Positions 1-6,125 of a stretch of 32,499 bases of DNA are shown in pieces; the stretch's first letter is position 1; the number at the start of each line of letters is the position of its first letter. Position numbers and translations under genes: made by a program. Below the pieces are notes generated by a model. That model did not search any database and was not told the DNA's origin. It worked only from the letters and a program-made list of their open reading frames with translations. The stretch comes from Minisyncoccota bacterium (GTDB lineage Bacteria; Patescibacteriota; Minisyncoccia; Minisyncoccales; CG1-02-41-26). The DNA lies in the NCBI GenBank assembly GCA_028718785.1, contig JAQULB010000007.1:1-32499 (forward strand). Reading direction: 5' to 3'.

Positions 1-30
1 CAATTCTTTAAAAATTTTAATTGAGGTCAT
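1..30 (-). CDS. 5' end of a gene controlled by the SAM riboswitch (partial)
   Basis: Ten codons (MTSIKIFKEL) run open to the left edge. The ATG at 28-30 is the first ATG in the frame after an in-frame TAA; a GTG five codons earlier is an alternative start. The gene lies about 190 bases downstream of a SAM-I riboswitch and its terminator, so a role in methionine or S-adenosylmethionine metabolism or transport is inferred. The fragment is too short to name. No Shine-Dalgarno motif precedes the ATG; a G/C-rich hairpin (43-61) sits just upstream. Confidence 0.5.
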   Translation of the reverse strand, partial: MTSIKIFKEL

Positions 31-42
31 ACTTTGGTTTTT

Positions 43-61
43 CACCCCTACAATGGGGGTG
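43..61. other. short G/C-rich hairpin before the partial gene
   Basis: CACCCC (43-48) pairs with GGGGTG (56-61) around a 7-base loop. On the plus strand it is followed by TTTTCATTTT and could end a plus-strand transcript. On the minus strand it lies 12 bases before the start codon of the partial gene and could hide the initiation region. Confidence 0.4.
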
Positions 62-92
62 TTTTCATTTTAGCAAAAAATAGAGGTTTTAG

Positions 93-146
93 TTATTCAT
101 AGGACATTTCGTAATTCAAAGTATATAGGGTTGCATATGTCAACAT
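93..146 (-). CDS. possible 17-residue leader ORF with a strong Shine-Dalgarno
   Basis: Between the riboswitch terminator and the downstream gene an ATG (144-146) opens a 17-codon frame (MLTYATLYTLNYEMSYE) ending in TAA. AAGGAGG (154-160 on the minus strand) lies 7 bases upstream, one of only two perfect Shine-Dalgarno cores seen near a start in this window. It could be a regulatory leader peptide, a relic of an older gene start, or chance. The peptide is not recognised. Confidence 0.25.
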   Translation of the reverse strand: MLTYATLYTLNYEMSYE

Positions 147-170
147 TTTAAATCCTCCTTTTTAATGAAC

Positions 171-197
171 TAAAAAACACTTCCTAGAAAGAAGTGT
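171..197 (-). terminator. intrinsic terminator of the SAM riboswitch
   Basis: On the minus strand ACACTTC pairs with GAAGTGT around TTTCTAG, followed directly by TTTTTTA. It sits about 20 bases downstream of the aptamer, as expected for a transcription-terminating SAM-I expression platform. Confidence 0.75.
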
Positions 198-215
198 GGC
201 TTTAGTCCATGACCT

Positions 216-337
216 AAGCATCATCTTTCCAGGAAATTCCTGGCCGGAGTTAGCACCCACCAACTTCCGCCAAAGGCGAAATGGGGTTGCTGCAGGGTCA
301 TAGGGCCGTTCCCTTGCCTGCTCTTGATAACAAAACT
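216..337 (-). ncRNA. SAM-I (S-box) riboswitch
   Basis: The minus strand carries the S-box core in order: TTATCAAGAG, AAGGGAACGGCCCTATGACC, GCAACCCC, a variable P3 arm (CGCCTTTGGCGG), GGTGCTAACTCC, and GAAAGATGA. P1 can form from GTTATC with GATGAT. The GGCC/CCTATGA and GGTGCTAA blocks are the conserved ligand-pocket and pseudoknot elements of the family. It binds S-adenosylmethionine, and the terminator downstream makes it an OFF switch. It controls the gene leaving the left edge. Confidence 0.9.
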
Positions 338-358
338 ATTCAATTAAGAACTACTTAA

Positions 359-386
359 AATATACCAAATTAAAAACCGATGTCAA
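359..386 (-). promoter_or_regulatory. promoter of the SAM riboswitch transcript
   Basis: TTGACA (381-386) and TATATT (359-364) are separated by 16 bases on the minus strand. The predicted start, about 352, is some 15 bases before the aptamer. Confidence 0.7.
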
Positions 387-401
387 TAGCCCTTTATTAA
401 A

Positions 402-443
402 AAGTGTGTCAAAGTTAGCCGATCGGCACAGTTTGACACACTT
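402..443 (-). terminator. long-stem hairpin terminator with a palindromic loop
   Basis: AAGTGTGTCAAA (402-413) pairs perfectly with TTTGACACACTT (432-443). The loop contains the self-complementary GCCGATCGGC. On the minus strand it is followed by TTTAATAA, so it probably ends the pRiA4b-like gene before the riboswitch promoter begins. Confidence 0.6.
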
Positions 444-460
444 GCAATAAATGATTTTGA

Positions 461-1111
461 CTACCTATAAACTGGATATTGCTTTGGGGCTATACCTCGT
501 TGGTCAGTGATAGCGGGAAACATTGTTTTCTTCTCGCTTGATTTTATAGCGCGTGTTCCTTTGTAAATAATTTGAAATTCATGGCCATCGCCAAAATCAA
601 AAATAAAATCAAGTATTGGATGTTTTAAATAGTCAATTTGGCAAATTTTTATCTCGTTGGATTTATAAGTTGGAAAAGGATCATCTTCCCAGCCCTCAGC
701 AAAAAACTCAAGCAGAGTTGATGGCTCGAAAAACTCTAAATTGCTTTCTGACTTTTTTTCTATACCAGGGATAGTAAAGCCATGCATATGGTCATAATTC
801 CACTTCATTCCAGAAACAATCATTTTTGCCAATTTCTCAAAATTTTGACTTCCTAAAATTTCAATTTCTCGCCAAAGCTTCGGCTTTCTTTCATAGGTAA
901 CACGAAAAATATAAACCGCAGTCGGCTCGCCATTAGCAGTAAAAACCTTAGCAAATTCTTTTTCATACCATTCATAATTTTTCAAAACCTCTTGCAAATA
1001 GTCAATATGCCTGCCTTCGGCAATAGCCGAATTAATTACTTCTCTAAAATCCCCTTCTTCAATTTTTGGTAAATCTTTTATCATAATTGTAATGCTAATC
1101 GGCGTCGGCAA
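461..1111 (-). CDS. plasmid pRiA4b ORF-3-like family protein
   Basis: The 216-residue protein has the pRiA4b ORF-3 (IS1096 TnpR-like) pattern: YIFRVTYERKPKLWREIEI (about 68-86), then a helix ending in MKWNYDHMHGFTI (about 102-114), and a C-terminal FDFGDGHEFQIIYKG (about 169-183). In the family a short core strand ('KPPIWRRI'), a 'GW..SHLHEF' block and a 'YDYGD.WEH' block recur in that order. The biochemical function of the family is unknown. The N-terminal 65 residues are an extra helical region. The start could also be the internal MIKDLPK, since nothing resembling an RBS decides it. The gene stands alone, followed by the 402-443 terminator. Confidence 0.75.
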   Translation of the reverse strand: MPTPISITIMIKDLPKIEEGDFREVINSAIAEGRHIDYLQEVLKNYEWYEKEFAKVFTANGEPTAVYIFRVTYERKPKLWREIEILGSQNFEKLAKMIVSGMKWNYDHMHGFTIPGIEKKSESNLEFFEPSTLLEFFAEGWEDDPFPTYKSNEIKICQIDYLKHPILDFIFDFGDGHEFQIIYKGTRAIKSSEKKTMFPAITDQRGIAPKQYPVYR

Positions 1112-1164
1112 TTAAAGACGCGTTGCTTTCTCCAGCAGAGTAGCGATGCAAAAGAGAACCTATT

Positions 1165-1190
1165 AGGGTTTGATAAGGCAAGCCCTTTTC
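1165..1190 (+). terminator. possible plus-strand terminator
   Basis: AGGGTTTG (1165-1172) pairs with CAAGCCCT (1179-1186, one G-T pair) around ATAAGG, followed by TTTTCATTT. No plus-strand gene is visible upstream, so its role is unclear; the spacer 1112-1164 has no ORF I can support. Confidence 0.35.
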
Positions 1191-1267
1191 ATTTGTCTAA
1201 TTTATATTTTTCCATTTTTTGTTTTCTTAATTTCATTTCATTATTATTTTATTACTTTTTTCATTGC

Positions 1268-1296
1268 TCGACAAACGGGTTTAGATTTGGTATTAT
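1268..1296 (+). promoter_or_regulatory. promoter of a putative small RNA
   Basis: TCGACA (1268-1273) and TATTAT (1291-1296) are separated by 17 bases. The preceding 70 bases are very AT-rich, like an UP region. A start near 1303 would give a transcript of about 95 bases ending at the terminator at 1366-1396. Confidence 0.45.
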
Positions 1297-1302
1297 TAAA
1301 TC

Positions 1303-1396
1303 AACAAGAAGCTCGAGACAAATCCGCCGTATGGGGAAAGTCCGTAAGGGCTACCGAGCGTTCTGACCGCCCATTAATTGGGCGGTTATTTTGTTT
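1303..1396 (+). ncRNA. putative structured small RNA, class not recognised
   Basis: The predicted transcript has a promoter and an intrinsic terminator (ACCGCCCA / TGGGCGGT, loop TTAAT, then TATTTTGTTTT). Inside, GAAGCTCG (1308-1315) pairs with CGAGC-g-TTC (1355-1363), closing a domain. Within it AGTCC-GTAA-GGGCT (1339-1352) is a 5-bp stem with a GNRA tetraloop, and TCC/GGA may form a third short helix. No plausible ORF lies in it. Its 3' end is antisense to the last codons of the DUF3800 pseudogene. It matches no riboswitch or RNA class I know; the structure is a hand fold. Confidence 0.4.
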
Positions 1397-1920
1397 TCAA
1401 GAAGTTTGTATAGCTTTGTTGTTCGTTCTGTTGGTTTGTCGTAGTAAGATCGAACAAATCCAGCTAACGCATCTGCCAAACGTAAACCAGCAGAAGATTC
1501 ATCGTTTAGTGTCCTTATTTTATTTACCGAAATACCCTTATCACGCAAAACCTTTTTAAGCCGTTGACCATACCAACGAGGTTTTTTGCCATCAATTATT
1601 ATCTTTTTTATCTTTTTCTCAATAACCAAATATTCTAAGCTATATTCTAAAGCATTGGCCATATTGATTGGATTTTTCATAATCGCAACCTTAAAAGTAA
1701 AATTTAATTTACTAACAGCTTTTAAGAACTTTTCGCGAATTTCCCAGCCAGATTTAGAAGAAAAGTCAGACCAATGAAATTTTTTGATTCCTAAAGATTC
1801 TTCAATTTTCAAAATTTCAGTTTCAATCTGTTCCGCATCTTCAAAGCAAATTTAGGCAAAAGATATAACAGAATGATCAATTGATTTATGAATTCCCGAT
1901 TCATCAATAAAAATAAACAT
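1351..1920 (-). pseudogene. DUF3800 protein gene interrupted by an in-frame TAA
   Basis: Reading from ATG 1918-1920 gives MFIFIDESGIHKSIDHSVISFA, then TAA (1852-1854), then ICFEDAEQIE... in the same frame into the 153-residue ORF of the track. MFIFIDESG is the typical DUF3800 start with its D-E acidic pair, and SSAGLRLADALAGFVRSYYD is the C-terminal acidic block, so both ends of one RNase H-like protein are present. A single base change (for example TTA to TAA) explains the break. The start codon is 14 bases after a 57-residue ORF. The last codons form the G/C-rich terminator stem of the opposite-strand small RNA. A sequencing error or strain variation cannot be excluded. DUF3800 proteins are often mobile or defence associated. 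Confidence 0.8.
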
Positions 1921-1934
1921 AATTTTATTTTTAT

Positions 1935-2108
1935 TTACTTATTATTTTGTTTGCCTTTGTTTTTTATATGCTCCAAACGATTGGCTAAACTAAAACTTCT
2001 TCTTGATACAGCAAAAAGTTTATCGTTTCTGCCCTTACCTTCAACCTGACCTGTCTCTCCCCTGTCTTTTAATTTTCGCGAAAAAAAATTGTTAAAAAAT
2101 TTTTTCAT
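1935..2108 (-). CDS. small basic protein upstream of the DUF3800 gene
   Basis: This 57-residue ORF (not in the track) begins MKKFFNNFFSRKLKDRG and is rich in Lys, Arg and Asn (…LANRLEHIKNKGKQNNK). It ends 14 bases before the DUF3800 start, so the two were probably cotranscribed. No domain or membrane segment is seen. Its start codon directly abuts the conserved leader repeat (CTTAGAAGTCGTTAA on the plus strand), which also precedes other real starts in the window and supports this start. Function unknown. Confidence 0.5.
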   Translation of the reverse strand: MKKFFNNFFSRKLKDRGETGQVEGKGRNDKLFAVSRRSFSLANRLEHIKNKGKQNNK

Positions 2109-2398
2109 ATCTTAGAAGTCGTTAATGAATGAAATGAATTTACGAATTCTTAGATCCTGTTAAACGCTTCTCTCATAAAGCGTTTAATCGGGATATTCCT
2201 TAAGTCGTTAATGAATGAAATGAATTTACGAGAACTTATACCCCGTTAAGTGCAAGCCTGCCCGCAGTGCTACCCGCCAGCAATGCTTCGCCATAGCGAT
2301 GCGGACTGACAGCGTTACAGGCGGGCGATTAGCTTGCTACTTAACTGGGGTGGCTCCGAGCGTAAAAACCTCAAGGAGCTGTTTAACTGGGGTTGTTT
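2109..2398. repeat. composite nested palindromic repeat, copy A
   Basis: From left to right: a palindrome ending in GTTTTTACGGGC / GCGTAAAAAC; ACCCCGTTAAGT…ACTTAACTGGGGT (2239-2352) whose loop holds the 70-base G/C-rich core (2257-2326, CCTGCCCGCAGTGCTACCCG…GCGGG); two copies of the start-abutting leader (CGTTAATGAATGAAATGAAT, about 2200-2238 and 2109-2152); and a hairpin GTTAAACGCT…AGCGTTTAATC. The core recurs at 5503-5571 and 8486-8554. No ORF is supported here. The left edge supplies the stop codon of the 2399 gene. Confidence 0.8.
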
Positions 2399-3313
2399 TT
2401 ACGGGCTTAAAACTAAACTTTTTCTAACTGCGTCAAATTGATCAATTAAGGCCTGATGGTTAAATTCTTTTACAGCTCCCTCTGGGTAGTTATCAATATT
2501 TGTTGAATGGATAAAATACCTAACAGCCACACATGGGTTAGTGTCCCGTATTGCCCAAACAGTTTCTTCATAAAAATTTCCCGCCCCAGCCCCAGTTGAT
2601 GTGGCCACAGAATATTGAACATCATTGTCAATAGTTTCTGCTGGAGCGCCACTGTTGCCTAAATCTAAAAACAAACTGGCGTTGCAATCCACGCTATTTG
2701 GAATTGTTTCCACGGAAATTCCCGTGTCAAAACCAGAAAGGTTTGTGCCAGTGGCCATCTCAACCGGAATGATAAACTTAACACCATTAATATCTTTACC
2801 CGGCCCCAACTCTTGATAAACATAAGAAGTGTCAATAGTATAACCAAGCGGATAACGAATTGAAAACCCAAGGGTTGAACTTGCATAAACTTGAGGCAAA
2901 TTGCCCGGGTCAAGAGCCACAGCAACACAGCTCGAGTATGTTTGCATATCATTTTCCATAATAAAAGCGCTATTCCCCTTGCTCCAAAAAATAATTGCTT
3001 CATTACTTGTGGCATAACGAATACCGCTCCCGGAAATTGTTTGAGCCAAACTTAATTGCCGGCCATCGCTTAAAAATATTTCCACACTGCCAGTTGGAGT
3101 TGGCATTTCTCCGGGCTGAACAGTTGGCGCTTCTGGCCCCTTATAGTACTTGGCGTTGATTGTTTTTCCACCATCGCACAAGTAATCAACTTGGCTAATA
3201 GGTTGATTCTCTACATTAGCAGGCAAGGAAGATTTTTTTTGAAAAAACATCCAAGCCCAAACAACAGCCCCAAAAGCTATAATAATGATAATGAATATGT
3301 ATTTTTTTTGCAT
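2399..3313 (-). CDS. MliC-like (lysozyme inhibitor fold) membrane-anchored protein
   Basis: Residues 5-24 form an N-terminal membrane anchor. Residues about 43-130 match the MliC/PliC pattern: VDYLCDGGKTINAKYY, a V-E-I-F-L-S-D-G strand, SGSGIRYATSNEAIIFWSKG, and a closing cysteine near 129 that would pair with the first one. The C-terminal half (YASSTLGFSIRYPLGY…) resembles the PsbP-like 'FSIRYP' domains common in CPR secreted proteins. MliC proteins inhibit c-type lysozyme in the periplasm; whether this copy inhibits anything is not known. The last residue before the stop comes from the adjacent palindrome (AGC CCG TAA AAAC). Confidence 0.65.
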   Translation of the reverse strand: MQKKYIFIIIIIAFGAVVWAWMFFQKKSSLPANVENQPISQVDYLCDGGKTINAKYYKGPEAPTVQPGEMPTPTGSVEIFLSDGRQLSLAQTISGSGIRYATSNEAIIFWSKGNSAFIMENDMQTYSSCVAVALDPGNLPQVYASSTLGFSIRYPLGYTIDTSYVYQELGPGKDINGVKFIIPVEMATGTNLSGFDTGISVETIPNSVDCNASLFLDLGNSGAPAETIDNDVQYSVATSTGAGAGNFYEETVWAIRDTNPCVAVRYFIHSTNIDNYPEGAVKEFNHQALIDQFDAVRKSLVLSP

Positions 3314-3362
3314 ATTTTAAATAAAAATAATTATTATATTATAATAAATTTTTATATATAAA

Positions 3363-3400
3363 ACAAAACTTTCGCTTAAAACAAAAAGCGAAAGTTTTGT
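3363..3400. terminator. bidirectional intrinsic terminator
   Basis: A perfect 15-bp stem (ACAAAACTTTCGCTT / AAGCGAAAGTTTTGT) with an 8-base loop is flanked by A/T tracts on both sides. It follows the stop of the metalloprotease gene and can end it. Confidence 0.75.
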
Positions 3401-3408
3401 TTTTAAAT

Positions 3409-4152
3409 TTATCTATAAATTGATTTTACTCCCAAACTATCTCCCCAGCCCAAAGTGTCTTTTTTTAGCTCGCCAGTAAATCCATAGCCATACATTGTTA
3501 AGTCGCGACTCGCTAAATCATAAAGATCGTCTAAGCCAACCCAATGGCCATTTTCATGGGTCATTATATTTTGCACGTCATAAGCGCCAGCTGTTCCTGC
3601 GCAATCAGTTGTATATGGAGTTACCGCCCATTTTAATTTTTTATTTAAAATCGTATCTGATTCCACCCACTGGCCTGTATTTTGATAATACCAAGTATAA
3701 GTAACCGCAATAGCATTGTTTGGCACGCTGCCCCAAGCCACTAAATTGATTCCATCATTTTGAGCCCTAACTGCGCCAGTAGCTCCTCCGTCCTGAAAAC
3801 TCAAACCGCTTGTTGCCCAGGCCTGAAAAGCATTGTCCACCGCTAATTTCAAACTATCGTTTGATATGCCAAAAGAATTGGTGTTGTAGTTAATCTTGTA
3901 AACAACTGCGCTATCTGGCAATTTCCAACCCGTTAAACCGTAATTTGCCACTTGTTCGTTAGCGGTAATTTGACAAACAGGACCTTGCGGCTTGCCCTTG
4001 TCTAGACCGGGCTTTGGGTAGTGCACAAAAACCCTTAGCTTAACATCGTTGTTATCATTTTTAGCTGAAGCGCTAGGCCCAGTTAACCCCAAAAATAATA
4101 ACCCCCCAACTAACAAACAAACGAATAACTTTAAATAATATTGTTTTTTCAT
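3409..4152 (-). CDS. secreted matrixin-like zinc metalloprotease
   Basis: A signal peptide (residues 1-30, …LTGPSASA) precedes a 215-residue mature protein. The zinc site is HENGHWVGLDD (about 199-209), i.e. HExxHxxGxxD with Asp in the place of the third His, as in snapalysin-type metzincins. LTMYGYG about 10 residues later fits the Met-turn. Upstream, VVYKINYNTNSF…LKLAVDNAFQAWATSGLSFQ is the typical matrixin N-terminal strand and helix. It likely cleaves proteins outside the cell; substrate unknown. No pro-domain cysteine switch is visible. The gene is monocistronic, with its own terminator. Confidence 0.75.
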   Translation of the reverse strand: MKKQYYLKLFVCLLVGGLLFLGLTGPSASAKNDNNDVKLRVFVHYPKPGLDKGKPQGPVCQITANEQVANYGLTGWKLPDSAVVYKINYNTNSFGISNDSLKLAVDNAFQAWATSGLSFQDGGATGAVRAQNDGINLVAWGSVPNNAIAVTYTWYYQNTGQWVESDTILNKKLKWAVTPYTTDCAGTAGAYDVQNIMTHENGHWVGLDDLYDLASRDLTMYGYGFTGELKKDTLGWGDSLGVKSIYR

Positions 4153-4190
4153 AAATTAAATTATTTTTTATTTTATCCGACTTTAGTTAA

Positions 4191-4757
4191 TTATACACTA
4201 ACCATATTTTCCTTCAATTCCTTTCTAATTTCTAAATAATCGGGTATAGTTTGACTTACTAAATTCCAAAATTTTGGGCCATGGTTAAATTCTTTTAAAT
4301 GGCACAACTCGTGAACAATAATATAATCAGCCAATCTCTGGGGCAACAAAACAATTTTATAATTAAAATTTAAATTGCCTTTTTTTGAACAACTCCCCCA
4401 CCGAGTTTTTTGGTTTTTAATATTTACCCTATTAACTTTTAATCCGTAAAATTTATTAAAATGTTCAATCCGCGCCAGCGCCAAAGTTAACGCCTGCTGT
4501 TTATATTTTATATAATCTTTTTTAGCGCCCTTAATAGCCACCTGCCCAGAAAACTTTTTGAAATACTCAAGTTTATCAATAACCCACTGCGATTTTTGAA
4601 CAATAAATTGCTCAATAATACTTTCACTAACATATTGTGGCGCTGTTACCACAAAACTGCCATCACAATAAATAGCCAACCTCATCCGCTTAGCCCTCTT
4701 GCTTACTTTAAGCGTATACTCCACTTTTTGTTTATGCAACTGAATCTCTTTTTTCAT
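4191..4757 (-). CDS. YgjP-like metallopeptidase (M48-type, DUF45)
   Basis: The 188-residue protein has the DUF45/YgjP order: N-terminal beta region (VSKRAKRMRLAIYCDGSFVVTAP), RWGSCSKKGNLNFNYKIVLLP (about 121-141), and the zinc motif HELCHLKEFNHGPKFW (about 150-165), where HExxH plus the later H are ligands. Length is slightly shorter than usual for the family. It is cytoplasmic by absence of a signal. Its ATG overlaps the TGA of the DUF6498 gene (ATGA), so the two are translationally coupled. Confidence 0.85.
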   Translation of the reverse strand: MKKEIQLHKQKVEYTLKVSKRAKRMRLAIYCDGSFVVTAPQYVSESIIEQFIVQKSQWVIDKLEYFKKFSGQVAIKGAKKDYIKYKQQALTLALARIEHFNKFYGLKVNRVNIKNQKTRWGSCSKKGNLNFNYKIVLLPQRLADYIIVHELCHLKEFNHGPKFWNLVSQTIPDYLEIRKELKENMVSV

Positions 4758-5458
4758 ATCGTTGCTTCTTGACGATGAATTATACTGTGCATTCTAACAT
4801 CAAAAAAAGTTTTTAAAGATATAAACAAAATCAAAAAAGGAATATTTAAAAAAGTAAAAGAAAAGGCCCAGAAAATTCCCCCAACCATAATGATAATATG
4901 CATGGGAATAATCCTTGTGTAGGCAGAAGCCATTAAATAACCCGCGTTTGGCATGCGCGCTTTATCATTTTGGTAATTGACTAAAAACGAATAAAGATGA
5001 TTAAAGAAAAATATGCCCGCTCCTATTAAAATTCCTTCTTTATTAATATATCCCTTACTAAAGCTTGTTAAAAAAACGCCATAAACAAAATGGAAAAATC
5101 CATAATGAAAAGCAAAAAATAAAGCTATGCCAAGTTGAATTGTCCAGCTGGGAATATTGTAATATTTTTTTATTCCCCCGTTCCCCCCTTTCTCCATACT
5201 TACTTTACTCATCTGTGTGCGGTTGCCAAAAACAAGTATTTTGATAAAAACGAAAAGCCCAATAGTCAAACTTTGCAAGAAATAAGCCCACATTAAGTTG
5301 ATAATTGGCCAATGCTCAACTACAGCAAAAATCAGCAAAATAAAATTACTTAAAATCAAACTCCTAGCTGTTGGGTCTTTCAGGGCTTGCTTAAAACTAA
5401 AATCTTTTTCCCCAAACATCATCCCCGGCAAAATTTTTATTTTATTTATACTTTGCAT
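4754..5458 (-). CDS. DUF6498-like integral membrane protein
   Basis: The 234-residue protein has about six membrane segments (around 33-50, 54-75, 107-127, 140-162, 172-196 and 198-217 by hydrophobicity). FHYGFFHFVYGVF and the closing FFDVRMHSIIHRQ are the histidine-containing blocks typical of DUF6498. Function is unknown. It overlaps the downstream YgjP-like gene by four bases. The ATG is directly preceded by the conserved leader repeat (copy B). Confidence 0.65.
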   Translation of the reverse strand: MQSINKIKILPGMMFGEKDFSFKQALKDPTARSLILSNFILLIFAVVEHWPIINLMWAYFLQSLTIGLFVFIKILVFGNRTQMSKVSMEKGGNGGIKKYYNIPSWTIQLGIALFFAFHYGFFHFVYGVFLTSFSKGYINKEGILIGAGIFFFNHLYSFLVNYQNDKARMPNAGYLMASAYTRIIPMHIIIMVGGIFWAFSFTFLNIPFLILFISLKTFFDVRMHSIIHRQEATI

Positions 5459-5610
5459 ATCTTAAAAATCGTTAACAAACGAAGTAAATTTAAGAATTGT
5501 TACCTGCCCGCAGTGCTACCCGCCAGCAATGCTTCGCCATAGCGATGCGGGCTGACAGCGTTGCAGGCGGGATCCTGTTAAACGCTCCTCTCAAAGGACT
5601 TTTAATCGGG
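5459..5610. repeat. composite palindromic repeat, copy B
   Basis: It contains the start-abutting leader (CTTAAAAATCGTTAAC…TTAAGAATTGTTA, 5461-5502), the 69-base core (5503-5571) and a degraded GTTAAACGCT…TTTTAATCGGGAT hairpin. It fills the gap between the DUF6498 start and the DUF5680 stop. Confidence 0.8.
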
Positions 5611-5639
5611 ATATTTATTTTATGTAATTATTTTTTAAC

Positions 5640-6104
5640 TCAAAGCACACCCCCTGCGTAGAAAAAATAGTAAATTTGCTTCTCTTTTTTTAAAATTTTC
5701 TCAAGACCAGCCATTTTTTCGATTGAACCATTAAAATCAGGAGCGCAAGTATATTTGTAGCCATCTTTCTCCCATTCAACTGATTTCCAAATTCTTGCTG
5801 TTTCCCAATTCGCTAAAAGCGCGCCCCTTAAAATCTTGTCTACTTCACTTTCTGTCATGCCTTGATAATCGCCAAAATAAGACATTGACCAAACCGCCTT
5901 ACTATTAAAGTAAACTGCTTCCAGCCCCATAAAAATACCCGGGCCATTATAATAAACATCTCGATAAAGCCACTCCCCCTCCCCATACTCAAGCTGTTTT
6001 GAGCCAGCTAAAACCGGCTTCACTTTTCCCTTACTCCCTGCGTATGTTTTTGTCCTTGCCTGCAACAAAAACCGCAATAATTTTTCTTTGTTTTTCGCAA
6101 TCAT
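5640..6104 (-). CDS. DUF5680 domain protein
   Basis: Nearly the whole 154-residue protein fits DUF5680: LLRFLLQARTKTYAG near the N-terminus, SKQLEYGEGEWLYRDVYYNG (about 35-54), FMGLEAVYFNSKAVWSMSYFGDY, an alpha-helical middle, and the closing IYYFFYAGGVL. In many bacteria this domain is fused to an XRE repressor; here it stands alone. Biochemical function is unknown. It lies 21 bases downstream of the RhuM-Doc gene and may be cotranscribed with it. Confidence 0.7.
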   Translation of the reverse strand: MIAKNKEKLLRFLLQARTKTYAGSKGKVKPVLAGSKQLEYGEGEWLYRDVYYNGPGIFMGLEAVYFNSKAVWSMSYFGDYQGMTESEVDKILRGALLANWETARIWKSVEWEKDGYKYTCAPDFNGSIEKMAGLEKILKKEKQIYYFFYAGGVL

Positions 6105-6125
6105 AATCTATTCTTATAAAATTAA

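Noticed and set aside
1170-1559. 129-residue plus-strand ORF
   Set aside because: Low-complexity T-rich start and antisense to the DUF3800 gene; the terminator lies in its middle. Better explained by a small RNA and a pseudogene.
1852-1854. TAA recoded as a sense codon
   Set aside because: TAA ends other genes normally (for example radC and the SPFH gene); a point mutation is the simpler explanation.
2665-3015. 116-residue minus-strand ORF inside the MliC-like gene
   Set aside because: Alternative frame of a gene whose main frame has a recognisable domain.
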